Below are positions 9,868-19,617 of a DNA stretch of 64,000 nucleotides, piece after piece (positions within the stretch are counted from its first letter, which is position 1; the number at the start of each line of letters is the position of its first letter). The position numbers and the translations under genes are program-made. The notes beneath the pieces are model-generated. The model saw only the letters and a program-made list of their open reading frames with translations, ran no database searches and had not been told where the DNA came from. This stretch comes from Botrytis cinerea B05.10 (Eukaryota; Ascomycota; Leotiomycetes; Helotiales; Sclerotiniaceae), in assembly GCF_000143535.2 (NCBI RefSeq), contig NC_037312.1, positions 1,488,001 through 1,552,000 of the forward strand, given 5' to 3'.

Positions 9868-12757
9868 TCATTCCCATTTCCTCCACTCATCATTCAATCT
9901 CTGAATCTCTCTCCCTATTCCTGGATTCGCAACCATACTCTCCCTGCTCTGTCTCTTGGTAGCCGCTACATTAACCTTCCAGGCTAACTCTGCACTTCTT
10001 CTCTCTCTCGCCTTGGTAGCCAAAAGCATATAATCATCCGAATTACAAGCTTTTTGGAAAATCGTTCTCATTCTTGGAGAATATAATTGGCAACTAGCCT
10101 TTTGTATCCGCTGTGGAGATTTATTAAACATGAGTGGGATTGCCTTTCCATCCTCTAATTCTGGGAGGATGACATCGTCAAAACATTCTTCACAGACGGT
10201 AAATTCGGGCAGTTGAGTGATCATGTACCAGCGGCGATCAAGGAGATCAGTAGCTTGTTGACATTCTTCAAGAATGGAAAATTTGCGGGCGAGTTTAGCG
10301 AGAGTGCGAGTGTCGGGGGAAGAGTTGTGGTAAGCAGCATCATCTGCAGTAGTTTCTAGAGCATCGAAATATTGAACGAAGCGTTTACTATCGAAACGAA
10401 GGTCGCATATGCGAGGGATGGAGCTAGAATAATCTGTTTCAATGGTGCGGATGAATGCACCACGGATAGGAGGAAGAAGTATTTCGATCGATCTAACACA
10501 CGAGTGACAAACATCAAAGTTTTTGATGGGTAAACCTGTCTTGGGGTCGATGATTGAGTTCCAGGGTCTGTTGAAGACTTCGCGTTTTCCAGGACAGGGT
10601 GCCTCAACTGCCCCCACATTCGCTAGACCATAAAAGAGACCGAGATCGTTTCTTCGCTCCTTCAGCGTTAAAAGCCATGCTATTCGATACCAGGGCGAAC
10701 TGCCAAAGTCGCATATAATTGCAATGTCTGGTCTGCGAGCGGCGGGTATAAAGTGGTCTCTGAACCCTGTTGGTGCTATGATCGAGTTGAAGCAGCTTGG
10801 GCAAATGTCGAAGTTGGGACACTGAGGGAGCGTCAACCAATCCTGGTAGCCAGTAGTAGGATTCATTCTCGGGCACGATGGAAGTGGCGCAACACCACCC
10901 CGTCCTACATCTTCCGAATAGCGACGATAGCTACCGACAGGTCTCTGAAGGTTATTTGAAAGGGACTGAGGGGGTTGAAAGGGGGGAGGTTGCCAATAGG
11001 GCTTATCGTTGGGAGCTGGTCGTGCGCTAGGTGGCCGATTTTCCTCAAACTGAGGCACAGTTGGTGTGCGTCGAGTCTCACCAGGGGAGTGTATATCAAT
11101 TCTAGTTGGAACAGGAATTGGAAGAGGGAACGGAGCCGGAATCTGTTGCATCTGTGGCATTGATATTGGGCCTGGGACACTTGACTGACGAGAAGATGGC
11201 CTTGGGACTAGACCTGGGCTCAAAGGATTAAGCCTATCCGAATGAGGCATCTCTTGTGAGCCATATAAAGGCGACATGGGTCTTGAACTAGGCCTGCGAC
11301 CTTGTGGAAACGTCTCCGCTCTTTCAAATGGCTCTGTTCTAGGGAATTGATTGGAAGAAAGATTTGGAGAAGGAAGCGGAGAAGAAAATTTTGAGTGGTT
11401 TGATGATCTATTGGACCTTGGGGAGTCTACCCGACGCTCGTAGTCATCTTCTGGCCGTAAATCTTTAGTCCTGCGGTGTTCATGCCGTCTACGTCCAGAA
11501 CCTCGCTGAGAATCTCGTTCAGAACCACTGTCTGCAAGTTCGTCTTCACTGCTGGTATAATACTCCAAGTTGGAAGTAGCTGATCTTTTAGGTTCTGATC
11601 CAGACCCTCGCCCCGGCTTGCCAGACCTGAGTCTCTCGAATCGTTTTACATCTTCGGGCGTGTTCTGTGGTTGTACTGTTCTGTCGTTTGAATTTCGCCT
11701 TGATCTTGAAGGAACTTCAAAATTTCCACTGTTCCTCTTTGCCGCGAGTGGTGTTCCCGATCGTGATATACTATCGGGAAAGTTGCTTTCACTATTTTTT
11801 TTCTCATTTATAGAATTGCCGCGTTTTCTCGAATTCTCTTGCAACGAATTGTGTCGAGGAACGGGCTGCGCAACGGATTCAAAAGAATCTTTTTGGCCCC
11901 TAGAAGTATGCATTACATTCGGAGAGAGAAAGTATTCGCCAGTCGAAGTATGAGGAACATCTTGAGCTTTGGGAATTTCGTCATTATCCCTAGAACCATA
12001 TGCAGACGCACTCCTTCGGTATTTAGACGGAATGTCTCGAGGGACTTTTGTCTGTATACTTGGCAATTCTTGCCTACTTCTTCTCCTTTCCAATGGAGGG
12101 GGCTTTAGCACCGGCTCCATATTGATTTGGTTCCTCTCATGCTCGTTCCAATTTGGTGTAGATTGGCGTTCTGGTCTGCCTCTTGGTTGCCTATCTTCAT
12201 TTCTATATTGATTGGCGGATTCATTATTTGAGCTTGTATCAGTTCCTGGTACAAGAACAAAACGTCGTTCGGAATTGCCATCCCAGTCCTTCGATTCTTT
12301 TGGTCTTGGCGCAGCGTGCAATCTCTCAGCCTCACTCTCACTGACATCAGACTCGAGTATGATAGGGTATTGATCGATAACGCCACGACAGGGAGGATCG
12401 TATGAGGAAATAGAAGACGGCGCATATTCTCGCAATAGTGAAATGGCCTCATCTTCTACTGTTGGCCTTGGTGGAGGCGGTCCTCTGTGTCGAACACGAC
12501 TTCTGCTTCTTGCACGTCCAGCATCACGATCGGAGGTACTCAGGAAGTGAGATGTATAATTGTTCTGTGGAGGAGGACTGGGAGTTCGTCTTCTATAGCT
12601 ATAGCTAAACAATGGTTTAGCGGATCATCAAAGCCTCTGGGGAACTTGGTGGGGAGGAAACCTACGGCGAAGGACTTCTTGCTCTAGAAGTTCGGAAGAA
12701 TCCATTTGCCAACAATTCATTGACATCCCTCTCTTGTCGTCTGTCAGGCCTTTCCAT
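9868..12757 (-). CDS. Arg/Ser/Pro-rich protein with cysteine-rich C-terminal modules
   Basis: Two exons: 12666-12757 and 9868-12604, 942 residues. The start is an ATG at 12757. The long frame alone begins without an ATG, and the 61-nt intron 12605-12665 (GTAGGT donor, CTAAAC branch, TTTAG acceptor) joins MERPDRRQERDV... to PYSYRRRTPSPPP. The first ~600 residues are low-complexity RS/SR, PS and PP sequence, probably disordered and likely phosphorylated. The region from about 620 onward contains repeated C-x-x-C pairs preceded by aromatic residues (FDICPSC, FDVCHSC, FTVCEEC) spaced about 100 residues apart, suggesting metal-binding modules. Relatives in databases are often named Ser/Arg-related nuclear matrix proteins. 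That name rests on composition, and function is unknown. Confidence 0.8.
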
Positions 12758-13862
12758 ACCGGTATGTGTAAATTTCAAGCTAGTTGAATTTATGGTGTTG
12801 TTGAATCAAGAGAGGGACGCATAAGCTGTGAAGCTTGTGTCCATGCGATTTGAGTGAGGATGATAAGATGAGATGAACGATAATCAAACGAAGACAATGC
12901 CTTCGATCTGTGAGATGTGGATATTCAAGATTATGGTCATTAATGTCTGTCGTAATAGTTCACCACTATCAACTATCAATTCGCATAGAGAAATATTTCT
13001 AGCAATGTTGGCAGCAGTAGTGGTAGTAGTAGAAGAAGTTTATTTTGGGTTGATTGACTGAAAGTTCGAAGTAGGACATGGGATATGACGAAACGAATTA
13101 CGAGTGATGACCGGATTCCTTCCATTTCTGAGACATCCGTAACCTGTTGCACACAGACATTTTTTCCATGCGGCTAAAATTCTTCAGTACCCCTCATTCG
13201 GCCATTCAAATGATATTCACTGCATAACGATCCTACATCTACATACTCGCACTCGTGCAAAAGAAGGAGCTGGAAAGTTGTGTATAATATAGAATACTAA
13301 TAGCAAGATGGAGCGATTGGTGACGTCGTATCAAAGAGTGGTGGGCATAGCAAGTAAGCAATGGGGGCAATGTGGGCCATGCAGACAACAGCATCGTGGA
13401 AAGGCGTACATTTGAATATTGCTTTGCATATTTTGCCTCAATGATTGGGACCATAGAACGCCTTTGTCAACCCTCCAGTTCGAACATCTGTCCAGTAAGA
13501 ATGCTGCCCCAAGTTTGCCCTCTCGTACCCCAGACTCAATTGACAAACTAGTTGCCGCAGGTCCCTGGAGATTTCCAATTGTTCATCTCGATTTCCTCGT
13601 AATCCGTCCTTTCTCATTCCTTTGTTACTGGCTACCTGTGTTCGGGACCTATATTCAGGGGGTGAGTAATAATCTCACGATAGCGTGAGTAGATACTCGA
13701 GAGCAAGTACATCATCCTCTCAAAGTAAACATAAAGAGAAGTTCCCGCGAAAAGACGAGGAAGTGTGTTCAAGGTCGATATTAAGATTGACAATATATAA
13801 TCCCCCTCTGTACAGTATACATCCCTATGTATTGCCCAAGCAAGCTATTCACACCTCTACCC
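12758..13862. other. Intergenic region, 1.1 kb
   Basis: This holds the promoter of the Arg/Ser-rich gene (right of 12757) and the 3' flank of the PGA2-like gene. A short (GTA)n/(GAA)n run occurs at about 13008-13040. No gene is supported. Confidence 0.5.
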
Positions 13863-14321
13863 CTAATCGTGCAAGAATTCCTGGATGTCCTTATCCTCAT
13901 CGTCCTCTTGTTGTTGTTTTCTCAACATCTCCTCCTGATCCAAAATCTTTCTGATTGCCTGTCTTTGCTTCTTTCGTGCCTTGCCGCCCCACTTGACATC
14001 ACTCGAAGTGGCTTTGGCATCCTCCTCGCTGTCGGTATCCTGGGAGGCCTTGGCCGAATCTCTAAAAGAGTTTGCGCCAACATGCTTCTCCTTTTCCTTC
14101 TGTTCCGCATGCTCAGCTCTTGCTTTGGCGTATTCTTTCTCTTGTTTCTTCGCCCCAAGATTGATGAAATATGGCCTAATGAGAAGATATGCTCCAACTA
14201 CTGCGACGATTCGAATCCATTTTTGAAGTTCCATGTCTTTCATCTGTGCGAAAGCACCTGTTGTGTTGCGGTAGAAATTGGCAGCTCCCATTTCTATGAG
14301 ATTGGTGATGAATTCCGCCAT
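13863..14321 (-). CDS. PGA2: PGA2-like ER membrane protein
   Basis: One exon, 152 residues from the ATG at 14321; an upstream GTG at 14360 is not needed. A single membrane span at about 35-53 (WIRIVAVVGAYLLIRPYF) is followed by a GAKKQEKEY coiled, charged region and a conserved basic patch VKWGGKARKKQR near the C-terminus. The order span, charged helix, WGxxARKxQR is characteristic of the fungal PGA2 family. In yeast PGA2 is an ER/nuclear-envelope protein needed for processing of Gas1 and alkaline phosphatase. The length is close to the yeast protein. It shares a 565-bp divergent promoter region with CENP-S. Confidence 0.85.
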   Translation of the reverse strand: MAEFITNLIEMGAANFYRNTTGAFAQMKDMELQKWIRIVAVVGAYLLIRPYFINLGAKKQEKEYAKARAEHAEQKEKEKHVGANSFRDSAKASQDTDSEEDAKATSSDVKWGGKARKKQRQAIRKILDQEEMLRKQQQEDDEDKDIQEFLHD

Positions 14322-14886
14322 ATTGATTGCAGATGGAGTTTGATTGGAATGATACGGCACGGTGTTGTTGGAGGACTGAATTTGTAGAGATGGACGATGC
14401 AGTTGATATATACCGTTTTCAAGGAAAGTCGGTGGGTGTGTGAAGGAGATGATTTGAGACGAATTAGATTATATCATACAGTAGAATAATGGAAATCCTG
14501 CGACACAAAGCAGCCGGACGATAAATTATGAGGTCTCTGGACGTGGAGGAAAGAGAAAGTAAAATGTGTCTTTTGGAAGAAATTATTGACAGCGAAGGGA
14601 GATTGAGGGAATTGAAATATAAATGTGGATTCTAGAATTTTTAGTTCCGGAGGCGGTCGAGGTAGCGGTAGTGGAGTGCGAGAGATAACTAAGGGTGCCG
14701 GGTTGACTTCGGTAAACGCGTTATCCTCCGATTCGAAAATCCTCAAGATCACTCAACGCGACAATAGAAAGAGAGGAAGAAGAGAGAAAGGAGAGAGAAA
14801 GAAGAGAGAAAGGCGCTTCTCGAGGGGATTGATATTTTGACTTCACACTACACTACCACCTACGACACCCAAGTATCTCCTCCAAG
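14322..14886. promoter_or_regulatory. Divergent promoter region, PGA2-like / CENP-S
   Basis: These 565 bp separate the two start codons. A GAGA/GAAGAGAGAAAGG purine tract at about 14766-14815 lies upstream of the CENP-S start. No specific factor site is assigned. Confidence 0.4.
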
Positions 14887-15353
14887 ATGCCTCCAATCGA
14901 CGATGAACTCCACGAAGTGAGTAATTGTCCATCAGAAACCTCATACTTCTCATGTCGCTGACCACACAACGTTCAGCGACTCAAAGCAGCTCTCTGGTTT
15001 TCCATTGGAAAGATCGTGGAAGAAGAAGCTGTGCGACTTAATTCCAATGCGACGAACCAATTCATAGGAGCATTGACTGAGATGGTATGGCATCAGATAG
15101 GTATGTTGTATCCGTCTCTACCCGTCTCGATCTATCAAGCCAGCCCTTCTTAATGCGATCCGTCGTAGAGAACGTAACAATGGATCTCGAAAGCTTCTCC
15201 CGGCATGCTGGACGCTCAACCATAACGACCGACGACGTGTTACTCGTCACCAGAAGGAATGATGCCTTGCACGACATAATCAAGGATTTCATCGATCACG
15301 AGAAGGCGAAATCTACGAAGGAAAAGGGAAAAGGTCGTGCAAAGAACGCATAA
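14887..15353 (+). CDS. MHF1: CENP-S / MHF1 histone-fold protein
   Basis: Three exons (14887-14916, 14977-15100, 15169-15353) encode 112 residues. The histone-fold core reads RLKAALWFSIGKIVEEEA, then FIGALTEMVWHQI-ENVTMDLESFSRHAGR, STITTDDVLLVTRR and NDALHDIIKDF. That matches CENP-S, including the family's DLExFARHAxRxTI signature. CENP-S pairs with CENP-X (MHF2) in the CENP-T-W-S-X kinetochore complex and in the FANCM/Mph1 DNA-remodelling complex. The basic Lys-rich tail (KSTKEKGKGRAK) could bind DNA. The 10-codon first exon and 60- and 68-nt introns make this gene easy to miss in frame-based calls. Confidence 0.92.
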
Positions 15354-15810
15354 CGAGTCGTTTTCCAACTTTTATTCAGATATACCAAGATACCCAGGAC
15401 GGCGGCGTTAGGAGTTGCAGTTATTATCCCATCGCAGAAGAGTTGGCAATCAGCATTATTTGCATAACTATCCTGCTCGACATGCGACATGATTGCCAAG
15501 AACGATCCCTTCCCTTCTCAATGTATTGACTCAGTGACGTGTGTTGCGTGCTCGAATCGTTTGTTCCCATCCAGCTGCCCATCAAGGTTTCCCGCACCAA
15601 CCCCCGCATGAATGGAACAAGGGATTATTGGTCCCGTACTCGTACATGCGATGATCTACCGTAAGACAACACCTATGCGATGCTGACACTGGTATTTTCG
15701 CATGCCCGATCTTTATTTTATCCCATACTTATACTTTCAATCAAGAACGTTGCTTCTACACATCAATCTTTCAAAGCAAAGCAAAGCAAACCAAGTCTAC
15801 TGCGTTCATC
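15354..15810. other. Intergenic region
   Basis: This holds the 3' flank of CENP-S and the promoter of the F-box gene. A short (AAAGC)n run sits at 15773-15790, just before the F-box start codon. Nothing else is seen. Confidence 0.5.
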
Positions 15811-16655
15811 ATGGCTGAAACCTCGGCAGCATCAAGAGTATTCTCAATACCAGAGCTTCTCCAGGAAGTCTTATCTTATCTTCCCCAGACTTGTCTTTTA
15901 TCCACAGTTCCACTTGTTTGCAGAAGTTGGGGGGTCGCCCTTACCTCCCCATCTCTTGAAAGAGCTCAATGGCTTCGACCTGCGATACATAATGGGCCGT
16001 CGACATGGTCAGATCTTTTGGAAAAACAATTTGGTATCTTTTTTGATTTCAATCTGATATCGAATCGTCAGGTACTTGACTCAACCGCATTCGACACTTT
16101 ACCTTGGAAGCAAAATCTCGACGCTTTTGTAAGTCTACATGCATTTATGGGACTGCTCCGTCCTACTTCCTTCTTACTTCAGCTTTTGGTGCGGTGCTGT
16201 GACCTGGCTTTGTGTCTCATCCCAATTAATTATTATTGAAAGCTACCATCTCAGCGACTTGCTAACATCAATTACAGCAGAGAGCCGATGCAAGCTGGCG
16301 TAATATGCTCGTATTTCAACCTCCTTGTTATCAGTTTGCGATAGAGAGAATTAGGTATGATCGAAGTGGACTTATGCAACAAACAGTCATTCTGCCGTGT
16401 CCCGATGGTCTTAGGATGGGAATGGTTTGGGACATAGCACAAGAATGGTGTTTGAGAAGAAAACATTGGTTACAAATGACTGGTCCTGAGGTCGAAAAAG
16501 AGTACCGAAACCCTGAAGTTGGATATGATGAACCGATGATTCCAAAGATGATACTGCACTGGCACATAACTTGTCCCCGTCGAGGTTCTCAGGCCAGTTT
16601 AGAAGATGACTGGGTCAGTAAGGGAAGAGAGGAATTTGATCTATTCAAATTGTAA
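15811..16655 (+). CDS. F-box domain protein
   Basis: Two exons (15811-16128, 16278-16655), 231 residues. The F-box is at residues 11-45 (IPELLQEVLSYLPQTCLL, VPLVCRSW) and would bind Skp1 in an SCF ubiquitin ligase. The rest follows the common fungal F-box layout, with ...RADASWRNMLVFQPP after the intron, a Trp-containing segment, and a C-terminus ending EFDLFKL. The acceptor could be either of two CAGs (16277 or 16280), differing by one Gln. A GTAAGC right at the stop codon leaves open a further exon, but none joins convincingly. The substrate is unknown. Confidence 0.8.
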
Positions 16656-18255
16656 GCGAAGCGGTTTCTCAGAAAGCAGCGCTTCTGGAAACGAAAACAA
16701 CTCCAAACAGTTCCATGAGAATAATAAAATGGATATCTGTAACGAATTATCTCTACACCCCGATACAACTGTTACTCACGATGAGGAAAGGCTCCGAACA
16801 ACAATTTGCATTTACTCACAAGGCGGAGGCTCGAAGCCTGTACAAGGTAGTTTTTTCGAGACCCGGGCGCATGGTCGAGCAGGTGGATATAATGACTATG
16901 TGGAGTATATTGAACATTATCATAATCTTTTCCTTTGTGCGCAAAAATCGAGGACGGATCTGGATGAATATGTTTATTTTACTGGCGCAAATTGTCTCAA
17001 AATAGGGTTTTCAGTCTTGTAAGATCAAGTCTTTATTCTGGGGCAAGCTATATATACGATGGGTTTCAGGATGATGGGTATTTCGGATGGTTGAATTCTG
17101 ATAGGAAATGGATCTTCGATGGACTTCGCAGGCTCATTTGGCATCTTGATTTGAAGGTCTTCCGGGTGTTGGTTTTCAATTAGGCGTTGAAGAACACCTT
17201 GGTCAGTAAGATCTGTGAAGATAGGGGTTACATCAACCTAGGGATTCTAATAATCGCACTGTATAGCATCATCTATATAACAGAACTCGCAGTTCAATTT
17301 GATCTTCTTAGGTGTTATTTCCCATTCAATAATAAATTGTTTAAATCATCTTTGAACCATTCTCAAACAATAAACATTTGGAGATCCCTATTGCAAATAC
17401 TTCCGCATCTTGACCGAGACTCCTCCTCAGAATGCACATTCTAAAACCCTACAGCCTAGAAGCGAGTTCTATAAGTCTAGACTTTTCTTAACACAAGGCA
17501 TTTCCTACCTACCTGCTATCTATCTATCTATCTGTTGATCATCTAAGAAAACCGGAAGAAAATCGACTGTGATGGAGAATCACGTTTTGAGTGCTGTTAC
17601 TAGAACTACTACTGCTGCTATTATCCATTCGATATATATATCTCCTTTGACCTGGGTAGTTCCTAGGGAGATACCTCTTTTACTTATGGTTGGCCTCTCC
17701 CCTTGGTGTGTAAGTATTGGAATGTTACATATCTCGTTTGGTCTGCGGAGATAGATAGGTAGGTAGGTAGGTAAATATCAATCGTTACATTTCCATTTCC
17801 ATTTCCATTTCTATGAATATACGCATATATAGTTAGCACCAAATCATTGCCACAGCATATCATATCATACCATTTCAGCATCACTACCTGGGTCTTACTC
17901 TCGCTCTCTCGCCCGCATTCATTGCGCGCTATATATATATATATATATTCTCTTATGGATAGAGAGAATAGGAAAATATGGGATGTTGGTTGTTTTGCAT
18001 GTCCAAAGGGATAAATATGTAGCAGATAGGTATGGTGTGGAGATATGTATTATTTGTCAAGATGGTTCTTTTATCCATCGAATTCATTCAGCTGAAGACA
18101 ATTCGTACTTCATTGACAAAACTTATCATTGCTTCATTAACATCATCATTGCTCTTTTATCGTTCCATAACTAATGTACAGTGTAACCATTATTGACACA
18201 AACCCACTGATCCATCGCCGAACATCTTGGACCCCGATTTCACTATTACCATTAT
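16656..18255. other. Intergenic region with weak overlapping frames and microsatellites
   Basis: Three overlapping short frames (16606-17022, 16715-17005, 16992-17183) follow the F-box gene. One encodes a hydrophobic stretch (MWSILNIIIIFSF). None has a convincing start or splice context, so this may be decayed coding sequence or chance. From 17.5 to 18 kb the DNA is full of simple repeats. Confidence 0.4.
17516..17949. repeat. Cluster of four microsatellites
   Basis: Within 430 bp there are (TATC)n at 17516-17533, (AGGT)n at 17757-17773, (TTTCCA)n at 17788-17812 and (TA)n at 17930-17949. They lie in the 3' flanks of the F-box and dehydrogenase genes. Confidence 0.85.
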
Positions 18256-19617
18256 TTAATTGTTGTAGTCTACCTTGGTACCAAAGGCCTTCTCAAATCC
18301 AGTCAAAGTAATGCGATATCTAACATCATTGACCTTGACCTTTTCGACAGCCTTCTTGCAACCCTCCTCACTAATATCAATCGTCTCAATCATCGGCTTG
18401 ATCTTCTTGTCAGCCGCCAATTGCAACATAGCTTGAGCTTCCTTGCGAGAACCAATGTGTGATGCAGCGATTTTGCAACCATTGCTAACGAAGTCTTGCG
18501 CCATCAATTCAGGAAGTGGCTTATCTGGAAGACCAACATTGTGGAACTCTCCGTTGACGGCAAGAGTAGACATGTAAGCTGCGAGGTCAAACTCATTGGT
18601 CATATCCGCGCAGTTGAGGATGAAGTTGAAAGTAAACGCGAGGGGCTTTTGCCAATCCTTGTCCTTGGTGGAAATGAAATGATCAGCTCCCAATTTCAAA
18701 GCCTGTTCTTTCTTGCTTGGGGAATGGGATAGAGCCCAGACTTCGGCTCCCAATGCTTTGGCCCAGAGAATTCCAAAATGTCCAAGTCCGCCAATACCAA
18801 GAATGGCAACTTTCTTGCCGGGGCCAGTGCCAGCACGGACCAGAGGTGAATATGTGGTGAGGCCAGCACACATCATTGGTGCTGCATCAGTGGAGGAAAG
18901 TCCGTCTGGAACCTTGAAAACGAATTGTTCGTGAACTCTCGAATGGCTGGAATAACCTCCTTGAGAGAAGATTTGGTTTCCATTGCTATCCTTCATGGGT
19001 GTGTCACTGTGGCCCTCATCCTCATTATATGGTGCCATGTATGTGTCAACCATCTTGGGACAGTAGTTTTCGTTATCGCTCTTGCATTGTGGACATTGCA
19101 TGCAGGATTGGACTTGAGCACCAACTCCAACACGGTCACCGGGCTTGACGAGGGTTACTTTCTCGCCGACTCGGAGGACTTTTCCGATGATTTCGTGGCC
19201 GACGCAGAGAGGGGTCGTGGCTAAATCGCCCCAACCACCGGTGATGGTGTGAACGTCAGAACCGCAGACTCCACAGCACTGTATTCGGATGGGAAGTTAG
19301 TAAACCATGATCACAACGCACCAAGTAAGTAAATGAGAAGGCAAAGTTGAAAAAAAAAAGTATTACGAACCTCGTTGACGATATCAACATCATGTGCTTC
19401 AAACTTCTTGGCGGGGAACTAAAAGAGTTGTTAGCAAATACTATGATATGGGTTGTGTCTTCATGAGCCCGTCTTGAAGCTCAACGAAGAGAGTTGTTTT
19501 ATTTCGACTATTTGCATAGTTGAGGGGAGAACATGCCTTAGCTTTCTTGAAATCACTCCAGTTCTTGGTGGAGGAGATAGTAAATCCCTCGATCTGATCT
19601 GGAACGCTCGAAGACAT
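18256..19617 (-). CDS. Zinc-dependent NADP alcohol dehydrogenase (ADH6/CAD type)
   Basis: Three exons: 19537-19617, 19371-19418 and 18256-19278, 383 residues. This is a medium-chain dehydrogenase. Catalytic zinc ligands are Cys45 in CCGVCGSDVH and the His71-Glu72 pair in VGHE. The structural zinc tetrad is Cys102/105/108/116, and the Rossmann glycine motif GIGGLG is at about 204-209. It resembles yeast ADH6/ADH7 and plant cinnamyl alcohol dehydrogenases, which reduce aromatic and branched aldehydes with NADPH. The first intron (19419-19536) uses a GC donor (AAG-GCATGT), and the second has a GTTCGT donor. An in-frame ATG upstream at 19755 would add 46 residues. I preferred 19617 because it matches the family's usual N-terminus (IEGFTISSTKNWSDFKK). 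Confidence 0.9.
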
